Of a stretch of 64,000 nucleotides of DNA, positions 18,647-25,584 are shown piece after piece. The position numbers and the translations under genes are program-made. Source of the stretch: Acidilobaceae archaeon (GTDB taxonomy: Archaea > Thermoproteota > Thermoprotei_A > Sulfolobales > Acidilobaceae); contig JALVZQ010000005.1 in NCBI GenBank assembly GCA_027037535.1, positions 322,790-386,789 on the forward strand, given 5' to 3'. The stretch's first letter is position 1; every line of letters starts with the position of its first letter. Below the pieces are notes generated by a model, which was not told where the DNA came from, searched no databases, and saw only the letters and a list, made by a program, of their open reading frames with translations.

Positions 18647-19813
18647 TTATTTTGCTTCGAAGAAATATGCATCTCTGCTCTCGGATAGAAGCCTTGTAGC
18701 TATTTTCTCCGCGTTAACGCCTCGCGGATCATAGACGCGTATTTTGGGTAGAGGTTTTGTCCACCCGTAATCTTTTAGGACTTTATGTATTCTTGCCTTC
18801 ACCTTATCATTATTCAGCTTCGAGTAATATATTGTTCCGAGACTCTTCGCTATCATATCTACTATGTGTTCGTCGCCTCTCTCAGCGTGGATATGGGGGT
18901 TCCGTGCCTCTATTTGGTATATGTTAACTCCGTGCGGGAGAAGGTCGCATGACTCTTCTAGGCTTAGATAACAGTTCTCAAGCATGTAGACCAGCTGGAA
19001 GGGTTCCACTGCGAATCCCCCGGCCCATTTTAGCCTCAATGCTAGTTCTGTTGAAAGAGCATGTTCACCGCTATTCGCAGTATTGATAATATCTGTCTCG
19101 ACTCTTCTTATAACGGATAATGCATAGTTTAGAACACTGTTTGTTACCATGGAGACTCTTCCTCGTCTCCTAAGATACATGCTGGAGGAGGCTAGTTTGC
19201 CCTTAAATGACCACTTTATTCGAACCATTGTATATGGGTTACGCGACATGCTGAATCCTGAATAATATATCCAGCTATATTCATGAACGCTGCCCGGCAC
19301 ATAATTATCACTATCGATAAATCCTATGTAATTGTATCCGAGCCCTGCTGCGATTAAGGCGCCTAACAGCATGCCCTCTCCTTTTCCTCTCCTCACAGTT
19401 CCATCCTTACCCAGCATGTCTGAAAGCTGTGTATCCCTGAGTACCTCACCCCACGTGGGATCGTGCTGGTGGACGATCAGAATGCCTTTTCGAGTCGATT
19501 CATGTATAACTCTTACTAGTTCAACTTCATGATTATAAATGTCCACAGGCTTTCTCTGTGATGCTGAGACTACTATTACAAGAGACCCGTGAGGGATTGC
19601 TCTCAGCACGCCTTCGAACGTTAATAGATCCTCGTTTTTCACAGGTACTATTATTGCTGTTCGCGCAGCGTAATCCTCTAAAGTATCATAGGAAACAGGA
19701 TATATCCCTCTGAAACCTCTATAATTAGACGAGTCTAGCTCTAGGACTTTGACTATGTCGTGTATTGTTATTGCACCATAGCGCTCGAATCTATGAGGGT
19801 ACTCTATTAGCAT
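18647..19813 (-). CDS. mpgS: mannosyl-3-phosphoglycerate synthase (GT55)
   Basis: 388 residues from ATG 19813. Typical stretches are the opening PHRFERYGAITIHDIVKVLELD, VPVKNEDLLTFEGVLRAIPH near 57, VVSASQRKP near 82, the donor/metal region GFIDSDNYVPGSV near 165, and FQLVYMLENCYL near 265. It transfers mannose from GDP-mannose to 3-phosphoglycerate with inversion or retention set by the GT55 fold. Together with the phosphatase just downstream it makes mannosylglycerate. An LEA14-like gene follows upstream on the same strand, also suited to stress protection. Confidence 0.93.
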   Translation of the reverse strand: MLIEYPHRFERYGAITIHDIVKVLELDSSNYRGFRGIYPVSYDTLEDYAARTAIIVPVKNEDLLTFEGVLRAIPHGSLVIVVSASQRKPVDIYNHEVELVRVIHESTRKGILIVHQHDPTWGEVLRDTQLSDMLGKDGTVRRGKGEGMLLGALIAAGLGYNYIGFIDSDNYVPGSVHEYSWIYYSGFSMSRNPYTMVRIKWSFKGKLASSSMYLRRRGRVSMVTNSVLNYALSVIRRVETDIINTANSGEHALSTELALRLKWAGGFAVEPFQLVYMLENCYLSLEESCDLLPHGVNIYQIEARNPHIHAERGDEHIVDMIAKSLGTIYYSKLNNDKVKARIHKVLKDYGWTKPLPKIRVYDPRGVNAEKIATRLLSESRDAYFFEAK

Positions 19814-19908
19814 TCCTAGGCCCCTTGGAAAATAGGTGTGGTCTAGTAGCTAAAATATAGCAGATATATCTCTTCGAATGTTTCGAAACTTGACATTCTT
19901 ACCAGCAA

Positions 19909-20538
19909 CTATGGCATGAACGGGTACTGGGAGCCACCGGTGCTTGTAATAATTGTAACTATGTCTTGTGGCGAGTCACAGACTGTTACGAGAAGCCTCA
20001 GCATTTCGTCAGCTGCAGGAGGGGCATTGGGGAATTCTACGTTACTTATCGTCTTATTAAATGACACTGTTAACTGCTTGTAGTTTATCTTTCCGTATAG
20101 TTTTAGTTGAAATACTGCATATCCTTTTACCGTGATATTAATTGTATCATTGTTAGAAAGTGCCCTAGCAACGTTGCATGGTAAGTCGAGTATCTCTATT
20201 GTGATAGATGTGTTTATTTTATTGTTTCCCGGGTGCAGAATTACATACGGCATGAATCCTTCTCCAACATAATAGTTGTCAATGTAAACACTGTACCATA
20301 CATTGTATAGATTTACATTATTCCCGGAAGGATTATAGATATCAAGAGTAGTCGTTATTTTTACTTCAGGACCAGAGACATAGTCTATTCTTGGAACCCC
20401 ATCTACAGTAATCCTCCAATCATTGCTCGATACATAAAGACCATAACCATACGTGACTAATCCAAATACAACAACAATATAGAACATGACTTTTAGAATT
20501 GAGATGATCTTTGAAACATTCAGAGCATATCTCGCCAT
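19909..20538 (-). CDS. membrane-anchored LEA14/WHy-like protein
   Basis: 209 residues from ATG 20538, with a purine-rich GGGGATGATAAGGGA upstream; TTG 20577 would add 13 residues. One N-terminal membrane anchor (about 12-35 of the short form) is followed by a beta-rich outer domain. Its TTTLDIYNPSGNNVNLYNVW and GEGFMPYVILHPGNNKINTS segments resemble the LEA14/WHy fold, which is linked to desiccation and stress in many lineages. The C-terminus ends with a short hydrophilic tail. It sits 96 bases from the mannosylglycerate genes on the same strand. The domain call is by pattern, not a database hit. Confidence 0.6.
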   Translation of the reverse strand: MARYALNVSKIISILKVMFYIVVVFGLVTYGYGLYVSSNDWRITVDGVPRIDYVSGPEVKITTTLDIYNPSGNNVNLYNVWYSVYIDNYYVGEGFMPYVILHPGNNKINTSITIEILDLPCNVARALSNNDTINITVKGYAVFQLKLYGKINYKQLTVSFNKTISNVEFPNAPPAADEMLRLLVTVCDSPQDIVTIITSTGGSQYPFMP

Positions 20539-21142
20539 TCCCTTATCATCCCCATTCCTAGATAACGTATATAGCAACCAATAAACGGATAATGGTTCAG
20601 ACGCCTGATTCGGATTGAGGGTACGATATAAATAAATATAAAGCTTGTAGAAAAGGGTCCTCCCCTATACGACACTATAAACCTCAACATATTGATCCTC
20701 TAATGAGGCTTGATCAATCGAAAACACATTCTAGATACTACTCAGCTAACCAAATATCCTACAAGATATAGGGTCTTATAACTTGCAATTTCTCTAAGCC
20801 CTATATCATTCTATGTTACTGGCCCATATATTATTCTCTTAACACATGGTTACAATCCTCTACTTAGTAACTCGTAGGTAGAGGATCTAGTCATACTCCT
20901 AGGTAAAGGAAGAGAAGAAATGCATGGAGAAGCCTTGAGACAATAACCCATTAGTTATTTTTAATTATAGCTTTCTATGATTTAAAAATAAAACATAGTT
21001 AACCTGATCATGCTAACCTCATCAGCCTAGATAGAAACTATTTGTAAAAACAAGGATTGTTATAACCTCATTATCCTAATTTAATAAATATATACTCTCT
21101 TTCTTAAATGCTGAAGCGAGTAGTGAAAGGAGTTGTTGAAAT
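20539..21142. other. AT-rich intergenic region with stem-loops
   Basis: About 600 bases, no credible gene. Two inverted repeats stand out. GATATAGGGTCTTA (20765-20778) pairs with AAGCCCTATATC (20796-20807), allowing one G-T or mismatch. ATCCTCTAC (20855-20863) pairs perfectly with GTAGAGGAT (20878-20886), with a 14-base loop. TATA-like runs near 20630 (ATATAAATAAATATAAA, possibly for the leftward LEA gene) and near 21085 (TTTAATAAATATATAC, for the rightward gene) are plausible promoters. Confidence 0.5.
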
Positions 21143-22144
21143 ATGGGGGCTAAGAAGGCTTTAAGCGTCTTATTTCTACTCTTGGTACTGGCTATAGCAG
21201 CACTATATGCTTTCCCTCAGCTCAGGGAAAGAATAGGGATCCCAACATCCAACACTACTGTTAACAATAACAATGGAGAAGCAAATGGACTCGGGGAAGA
21301 AGCTGGAACTGTGCCCACAGAGACCGAAACCTCTAACGAAGGCGAAGCATCAGCCAGCACTACTTCCTCAACCAGTAGTCCATTGACCACAACAACTCCT
21401 GGAGGGAGCGAAACAACAGGAAGCTACGGTGAACTACTTCTTGAAGCCGATGCATCCGAAATATACTACGATGAATTCATGGAGGAACTAAACGTTACAA
21501 TTAATATAACAAATAACGGCAACAACGCTGTGACAATAAATGAAATACGTGTAGCGGGTTACAGTACGACAGATATACTCGAGGCGAGTCCGGAACTACC
21601 ATTAACCCTGAACCCTGGAGAAACAGTCTCGATCGATGTAGATACTATTGTAAACCTTGTAACTCTAGACATCTATGCTGACTACCCTATAATAATATTA
21701 ACATCACAAGGAAACCTAACGATAACATCAAAAACTGTGAGAGCCCCTGGATGGATGAGTGGATATTGGAATGATGACTTTCTAACTCTTCTAACAGATA
21801 AAGTATTCCTGGAGATCGGCAAACCAGTACCATACGAGCATCTATTTGTGTTATCCACGACTCAAACCGAATATGGTACTGCAACCACTTACAAAAAGAT
21901 ATACAACCTCACAGGAAATATACTTCAGCAAGTCAACAAAACAGAATTACTAAACAATCTACAAGACTTCCTTGAACACAACAACCTGAGTAACCTAACA
22001 ATAGACGAATCATACGCGAATGAGACATACCTCTACATAAGCGCAACACTTGCTGATGGAGGATACAAGCACGCTGAAGTAACAATAATCTACGACCAAA
22101 ATCTTAATAAAACAACAATAATCATAATGACCAGCGAAGTCTAA
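21143..22144 (+). CDS. secreted or membrane-anchored protein with Thr/Ser-rich stalk
   Basis: 333 residues from ATG 21143, preceded by AAAGGAGTTG. An N-terminal hydrophobic segment (about 5-22) is a signal peptide or anchor. Residues ~37-93 are a low-complexity stalk of Thr, Ser, Glu, Gly and Asn, probably glycosylated. Then comes a beta-sandwich-like region: EELNVTINITNNGNNAVTINEIR recalls CARDB-type domains. The last ~120 residues, with many N-x-T/S sites and KHAEVTIIYDQNLNKTTII, form a separate domain. Looks like a surface protein. Function unknown; it stands alone between two AT-rich gaps. Confidence 0.7.
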   Translation: MGAKKALSVLFLLLVLAIAALYAFPQLRERIGIPTSNTTVNNNNGEANGLGEEAGTVPTETETSNEGEASASTTSSTSSPLTTTTPGGSETTGSYGELLLEADASEIYYDEFMEELNVTINITNNGNNAVTINEIRVAGYSTTDILEASPELPLTLNPGETVSIDVDTIVNLVTLDIYADYPIIILTSQGNLTITSKTVRAPGWMSGYWNDDFLTLLTDKVFLEIGKPVPYEHLFVLSTTQTEYGTATTYKKIYNLTGNILQQVNKTELLNNLQDFLEHNNLSNLTIDESYANETYLYISATLADGGYKHAEVTIIYDQNLNKTTIIIMTSEV

Positions 22145-22699
22145 ATTTAATAATATAATAATTTAATTAAATAATATTAGTTTTTTATTCATATTAAGGC
22201 AATAAAAGATGTAAATGCTAAGATGTTAACTGGGGAGTTAACATAGACTTACGATAAAAACTATAAACAAAAATATTATTAATTCCTATTAAGTTGAAGT
22301 TCAAACATACGAACTTTACGAAGGAAATAATAGAATTAAATCAATATACTATTTAAAACTTATCGTTCTTAGCTAAAAATTCTTTTTATAATCACTAAAG
22401 TTATAAAATATGAAATATTCCTTAACGCTTCAATATTACTATCCAAACACTGCCACAAGATTCTCTTCTAATAGATCCGAAGAAACAAAATACCTAACAA
22501 AGTTACTTTTAACACTATTACTCTCCTTATAAAAACACGCGTACCTTGTCATTCTTCTACCATATTTTATATGATTCCCGGTTTTCCTAACACTAGGGTT
22601 TACTTTACTATGCTAATCTCTTAATCATACGCAAAGATATTTCGGTAGCCTACAAAACCTCAAACGTAATTTCACATATATGTTATATTAGAAGAATTA
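22145..22699. other. AT-rich intergenic region
   Basis: About 550 bases with very low GC and no plausible gene on either strand. It contains many TATA-like runs and poly-T tracts (for example TTTTTTATTC near 22180). It borders the GC-rich foreign block that begins near 22700, where base composition changes sharply. Confidence 0.5.
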
Positions 22700-22747
22700 T
22701 GGTGCAGCTGCCGAGATTTGAACCCGGGATCGCCGGCGGGAGACCGG
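22700..22747 (-). tRNA. tRNA-Gly 3'-half fragment (att-site-like remnant or split half)
   Basis: Reading leftward: an anticodon stem CCGGT / GCCGG, variable region CGATC, T-arm CCGGG-TTCAAAT-CTCGG, acceptor strand CAGCTGC, then A and an encoded CCA. It matches the intact tRNA-Gly(CCC) at 26.35 kb across the T-arm, variable and anticodon parts (22 bases identical). It differs in the acceptor strand and has a 5-base loop CTCCC where the intact gene has CTCCCAA. No D-arm or 5' acceptor strand follows. It is therefore a remnant or a split-tRNA 3' half, not a full gene. Confidence 0.6.
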
Positions 22748-22781
22748 TATATTCCTAAGTGTATGCCTGAACCTACTCCTT

Positions 22782-22797
22782 GGCACAGGCCTGTGCC
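22782..22797. repeat. 16-bp perfect palindrome
   Basis: GGCACAGGCCTGTGCC is its own reverse complement. It lies between the tRNA-Gly fragment and the first gene of the GC-rich block, where a regulator or recombinase site would be expected. No function is proven. Confidence 0.6.
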
Positions 22798-22845
22798 CGT
22801 TTTAACCGAGTCTTTGGCCAAATTTGTGTCAGTGGAGGGGGAGAA

Positions 22846-23091
22846 TTGGTAGATAGGAGTCCCGACCCGGTGGAGGTCCTGGAGAGGGCTCTAGCCAAGA
22901 CGGTTACTGTAAGCAGAAAGTATGGAGACTATGTCAGCGTTACCATCCCCGCCCGGTTCGCCCGGGCTCTGGGGAGCCCGGAGGCTGCTGTGGCCTCTTT
23001 GGCCCGCGGGGCGGAACCGGGGTTGCACCCTCTCTACTCCTCGCGGCACTCCTCCAGGGCTTTTTGGAGCCCTGTGGTCGTGAGCATGTAG
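22846..23091 (+). pseudogene. AbrB-like protein, probably truncated
   Basis: From TTG 22846 (after GTGGAGGGGGA), about 81 residues. VTVSRKYGDYVSVTIPARFARALG (residues ~17-40) is the strand-'IP'-helix pattern of AbrB-like DNA-binding proteins. After about residue 55 the sequence stops looking like this family. The change coincides with an inverted-repeat arm beginning at 23011, and the frame then runs 58 bases into the 3' end of the opposite gene. This suggests the gene was cut when the repeat-bounded segment arrived. GC content is far above the host level. Confidence 0.5.
23011..23034. repeat. left arm of an imperfect inverted repeat bounding 23.0-24.6 kb
   Basis: GCGGAACCGGGGTTGCACCC is matched in inverse orientation by 24564-24588, whose reverse complement reads GGCGGAACCGGGGGTTGTAC, continuing with a C-rich run. 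The two arms differ by one inserted G and two or three substitutions over about 25 bases. The arms sit just outside the outermost genes of the segment. No target duplication is evident. Confidence 0.55.
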
Positions 23092-23342
23092 GTCTGTCTT
23101 CCGCCGTGCATGGTTAGGTAGCCCCTTCTCACGAGTTCCTGTAGTAGGTCCCTTTTGGCCTTGAGGAGCCTCCTGAGGCTCCTGCCCTCTATGGGGTGGT
23201 TGCGGATGAGCTTCTCCAGAACCTTTAGTAGGTGTTCTTCGCTCACGTTCTTGGCCTTGGAGAAGCCTAGCGTGTCGGCCACGGCGCAGAGGGCCGCCTG
23301 CACGAGGCTTTCGGGCCACTTCACCGTTCCCGTCCCTGCCAT
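23034..23342 (-). CDS. winged helix-turn-helix DNA-binding protein
   Basis: 102 residues from ATG 23342. Residues ~8-60 are helical (LVQAALCAVADTLGF; EEHLLKVLEKLIRN). The segment SLRRLLKAKRDLLQELVRRGYLTMHGGRQTYMLTTTGLQKALEE (~57-98) reads as recognition helix plus wing and closing helix of a winged-helix regulator. A TATA-like CTTATAGG at 23361-23370 lies about 23 bases from the ATG, implying a leaderless transcript. An inverted repeat fills the space between them (23342-23360), as expected for autoregulation. Foreign GC-rich composition. It diverges from the gene at 23449. Confidence 0.65.
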   Translation of the reverse strand: MAGTGTVKWPESLVQAALCAVADTLGFSKAKNVSEEHLLKVLEKLIRNHPIEGRSLRRLLKAKRDLLQELVRRGYLTMHGGRQTYMLTTTGLQKALEECREE

Positions 23343-23360
23343 TCTAGAGGGTCTCTAGAA
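23342..23360. promoter_or_regulatory. operator-like inverted repeat at the wHTH start
   Basis: TTCTAGAG and CTCTAGAA are perfect inverted 8-base arms around GGT. The repeat lies between the TATA-like element (23361-23370) and the first codon of the wHTH gene, so a bound protein would block transcription start. The natural candidate is the wHTH protein itself; that is inference. Confidence 0.5.
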
Positions 23361-23448
23361 CCCTATAAGGTTTTCCGTAAACCATCCATGGCTAACGTAA
23401 ACCCTTATAAGCTGCTGCAAACAATGCATTATACGCGGGTTATGGAAG

Positions 23449-23937
23449 ATGAAAGGAGAGGAGCCCGTTGAGGCTCTCCTGATTGGTCACCGCTACCTGC
23501 TCGCCGTGCTCTCCGCCAGGCCTAGGAAGGTGAGGAGCAAGGGCCGCGAGTACTGGCAGTACAATATACCCCTCCCCGCTGGCCTCGCTAGGAGGCTTCT
23601 CGCCCTGGCGGGAGAGGAGCCAGGAACCCTCCTACCCCTAACCATAATCATGGGGCCTAGCCCCTGGTACCACCTCATAAAGTGGAGCGCCCCCGAGTCC
23701 AACTCCCTCTACCAGCGCATACCCCGGAGGTATAGGAGGGAGATCGAGGCCCTCGGCCTCAGGGGCGGGGACCCAATAGTACTAGTACCCGCCAGGCCTG
23801 AGCAACTAAGGGAGCTGGGCCTGGATCCTGAGAAGCCAATAACCCTCGAGGACCTCGTGGAGAAGATCAAGGAGAGGGTGAGAGAGGAGCCCCGGCGGGA
23901 GCTAAGGGCTAAGCCCGCCGCGTCCCCCAGACCATAG
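23449..23937 (+). CDS. AbrB-like small protein of the GC-rich block
   Basis: 162 residues from ATG 23449, with a TATA-like CCCTTATAAGC at 23402-23412. Residues ~20-50 (RKVRSKGREYWQYNIPLPAGLARRLLALAG) repeat the strand-'IP'-helix pattern of AbrB-like proteins also seen in the genes at 22846 and 25012. A Pro-rich middle and a C-terminal unit (DPIVLVPARPEQLRELGLDPEKPITLEDLVEKIKE) follow. The tail is basic. It probably binds DNA. The last 29 bases overlap the convergent gene. GC is above 60%, unlike the chromosome around it. Confidence 0.6.
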   Translation: MKGEEPVEALLIGHRYLLAVLSARPRKVRSKGREYWQYNIPLPAGLARRLLALAGEEPGTLLPLTIIMGPSPWYHLIKWSAPESNSLYQRIPRRYRREIEALGLRGGDPIVLVPARPEQLRELGLDPEKPITLEDLVEKIKERVREEPRRELRAKPAASPRP

Positions 23938-24202
23938 GGTAAGGAATGAGGGCGAGAACCCTCCTCGCCGGGAGCCCCGCGAGCTCTGGGCTGTCGCCGG
24001 GAGAGGCCTCTATGTAGAAGCGAGGCGCCCTATAAGTGGCCTCGAGGTCCTCCCACCTGACACTCCCCTCCTCCACTATCCCATGTAGCCACGCCCCGCC
24101 CCAGAGGCTGGAGAGCCAGCGGGCAAAGGCGTTTATCAGCCTATCCCTCTCACTCTCAGGCATGTCCCAGAAGGGCCCCGCCTCCACCCGCAACCAGGGC
24201 AA
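23909..24202 (-). CDS. small hypothetical protein of the GC-rich block
   Basis: 97 residues from TTG 24202 (GGTGGTC upstream). Trp-rich N-terminal half (PFWDMPESERDRLINAFARWLSSLWGGAWLHGIVEEG) followed by a beta-rich part (RAPRFYIEASPGD; RRVLALIPYPMVW). No membrane segment or metal site. It converges on the AbrB-like gene and overlaps it by 29 bases. I do not recognise it. Because the region is GC-rich, shadow frames are long here; I keep this one for its balanced composition and the otherwise unexplained gap. Confidence 0.45.
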   Translation of the reverse strand: MPWLRVEAGPFWDMPESERDRLINAFARWLSSLWGGAWLHGIVEEGSVRWEDLEATYRAPRFYIEASPGDSPELAGLPARRVLALIPYPMVWGTRRA

Positions 24203-24289
24203 CTAGACCACCCCGACCACCGCACGCCTAAGCTCGGATCCCACATATATGCTTCCATCTCTACACAAAGACCTGTGGTGTGGGCAGCG

Positions 24290-24541
24290 ATGGAGGAGAG
24301 CACCACGGTCAATGCGGTGCGTGTCCTACTGGTCTCTATGGTAGTGATAACTGCCCTAGTGATGATTATTATGGTGTCCTCGCCAGACATGGGATCGGTG
24401 TGGCACTTAATAGAATCAGGTGCAAGGGGCGACTGGAATGGCTTTTACAGCACCTTTATGAAGATACTTGGCGGATTCATAGTTGGTGAACTCGTGGTGG
24501 GGATAGCATTCTCCATAATAGGGCTTGGGCGGAGCGTCTAA
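24290..24541 (+). CDS. small two-helix membrane protein
   Basis: 83 residues from ATG 24290 (GGTGTGGGCAG upstream). Two membrane helices: VRVLLVSMVVITALVMIIMV (about 9-28) and ILGGFIVGELVVGIAFSIIGL (about 58-78), joined by a short loop. Small membrane proteins of this kind are common in archaeal plasmids and viruses, which fits the foreign look of the region. Base composition is lower in GC than the neighbouring genes. It is the last gene before the right repeat arm at 24564-24588. Confidence 0.55.
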   Translation: MEESTTVNAVRVLLVSMVVITALVMIIMVSSPDMGSVWHLIESGARGDWNGFYSTFMKILGGFIVGELVVGIAFSIIGLGRSV

Positions 24542-24563
24542 AGATCTCCCATCTAGGAGCCCG

Positions 24564-24588
24564 TAGGGGGTACAACCCCCGGTTCCGC
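24564..24588. repeat. right arm of the imperfect inverted repeat
   Basis: Reads, on the minus strand, GGCGGAACCGGGGGTTGTAC followed by CCCC, matching 23011-23034 with one insertion and two or three substitutions. Its inner part (CAACCCCCGGTTCC, 24573-24586) is also a perfect inverse match to 24664-24677, so three related copies exist in the block. Confidence 0.55.
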
Positions 24589-24677
24589 CTCCCTTATAAG
24601 TTTTTCCCAGTACCCTGCTATTGCAACACGTCATTGCCGCATTGTGTTGTGTCCCCGAGGAGTGGAACCGGGGGTTG
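24573..24677. repeat. perfect 14-bp inverted repeat with nested inner arms
   Basis: CAACCCCCGGTTCC (24573-24586) and GGAACCGGGGGTTG (24664-24677) pair perfectly. Inside, CAACAC (near 24624) and GTGTTG (near 24643) form a smaller stem. The spacer has no coding potential. The structure could be an att site, replication or transposition end, or a strong terminator between genes 24290 and 24728. Confidence 0.6.
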
Positions 24678-24727
24678 ACAAAGCATGGTAACCTCACCCG
24701 CAACACTGCATAGAATGGTGCCACGTT

Positions 24728-25015
24728 TTGCCCAGGAGGAGGAAGCTCAGGGAAGTGGAGCTCCAAATATGGCTCCAGAGGCTCCCACAGTGGAAGAGGA
24801 GGGCCCTCCAACTCCTAGCACAGCAGGAAAAGCCGCTGACCACGGGGGATCTCCTAGACAAGCTCCTAGAGGAAGGCCACCAGACAACCCTGGCAGCACT
24901 ATACCACTTCCTATCGAGGCTAGCCCGGAAGGGGATAGTGGAGAGCTACAAGGTATTCATGAGCAACAAGAGGGCATGGCTACTCAAAGAACAGTACCGG
25001 GAGAAGATACGCTAG
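24728..25015 (+). CDS. winged helix-turn-helix protein
   Basis: 95 residues from TTG 24728. A basic N-terminus (PRRRKLREVE) leads to a helical domain. KPLTTGDLLDKLLEEGHQTTLAALYHFLSRLARKGIVES (~34-72) is a winged-helix DNA-binding domain with the recognition helix around TTLAALYHFLSRL, of the PadR/PhoU-neighbouring or MarR style; the end is basic. It is likely a transcriptional regulator of the foreign block. It overlaps the convergent AbrB-like gene by four bases. The TTG start is chosen as the first codon in frame after the repeat structure. Confidence 0.6.
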   Translation: MPRRRKLREVELQIWLQRLPQWKRRALQLLAQQEKPLTTGDLLDKLLEEGHQTTLAALYHFLSRLARKGIVESYKVFMSNKRAWLLKEQYREKIR

Positions 25016-25584
25016 CCCTGCCTGTAGACCCTTACCCTAACCCTTTCAGCCGCTACCTCGACGACGATAGCCTTAGCCCTCGGATCCTTGAGTGCGAGCT
25101 CAACCTCGGACACCTCGCCGGTTATAGCCCAGCCCCTCCCCGAGAGCCACGAGATCAGGCGGATGAGCCTCCCGGGGCTTGTCCCCGGGTAGCCGCACGA
25201 GAGCCAAGGATACTCGAGCGCCCTGACGCTACCGTCACCGTAGAGTATGAGCGAGCGGGCCTCGTCGGGGCCGCCCCGGCAGTCGACCACCAGGGTCTCG
25301 ACCCCCCGGTGGGCTATAATAGAACCGATGAGGAGTTCATCCGGGTCGTCAACCCTCGCGCTCCTGGCCTCCCCCCCAAGATCCTTGACTATGGCTTCCA
25401 GCTCCCCCTCCGAGACCTCGCCCGTCTCCAGCCTCCTAACGGGGATGAGCAGGAGCCCCACGCCCCACTCCTCCCACCAGTACTCCTCCGGGCCGCCCAG
25501 GGCGAGGTGCAAGTGCTTGGGTATAGTGACCAGGTAAGACACGCTCCCCCGCGAGCTTCTCTTCACGCTCACCCTGACACGCAA
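25012..25584 (-). CDS. AbrB-like protein with C-terminal domain
   Basis: 190 residues from ATG 25584. The N-terminus VSVKRSSRGSVSYLVTIPKHLHLALG is the third example in this block of the strand-'IP'-helix AbrB pattern. The remaining ~140 residues (ELLIGSIIAHRGVETLVVDCRG near 100; AKAIVVEVAAERVRVRVYRQG at the end) form a separate alpha/beta part that I cannot name. Composition is foreign (GC-rich). It converges on the wHTH gene. Probably a DNA-binding regulator of a mobile element. Confidence 0.6.
   Translation of the reverse strand: MRVRVSVKRSSRGSVSYLVTIPKHLHLALGGPEEYWWEEWGVGLLLIPVRRLETGEVSEGELEAIVKDLGGEARSARVDDPDELLIGSIIAHRGVETLVVDCRGGPDEARSLILYGDGSVRALEYPWLSCGYPGTSPGRLIRLISWLSGRGWAITGEVSEVELALKDPRAKAIVVEVAAERVRVRVYRQG

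Noticed and set aside
22700..22860. An intron-containing complete tRNA at this site
   Set aside because: No D-arm or 5' acceptor strand (GCAGCTG) is found in the following bases, so a full cis-spliced tRNA is not supported.
22891..23319. A 142-codon open frame on the minus strand
   Set aside because: It overlaps the wHTH gene in another frame and reads as Arg/Gly/Pro-rich shadow with no domain pattern.
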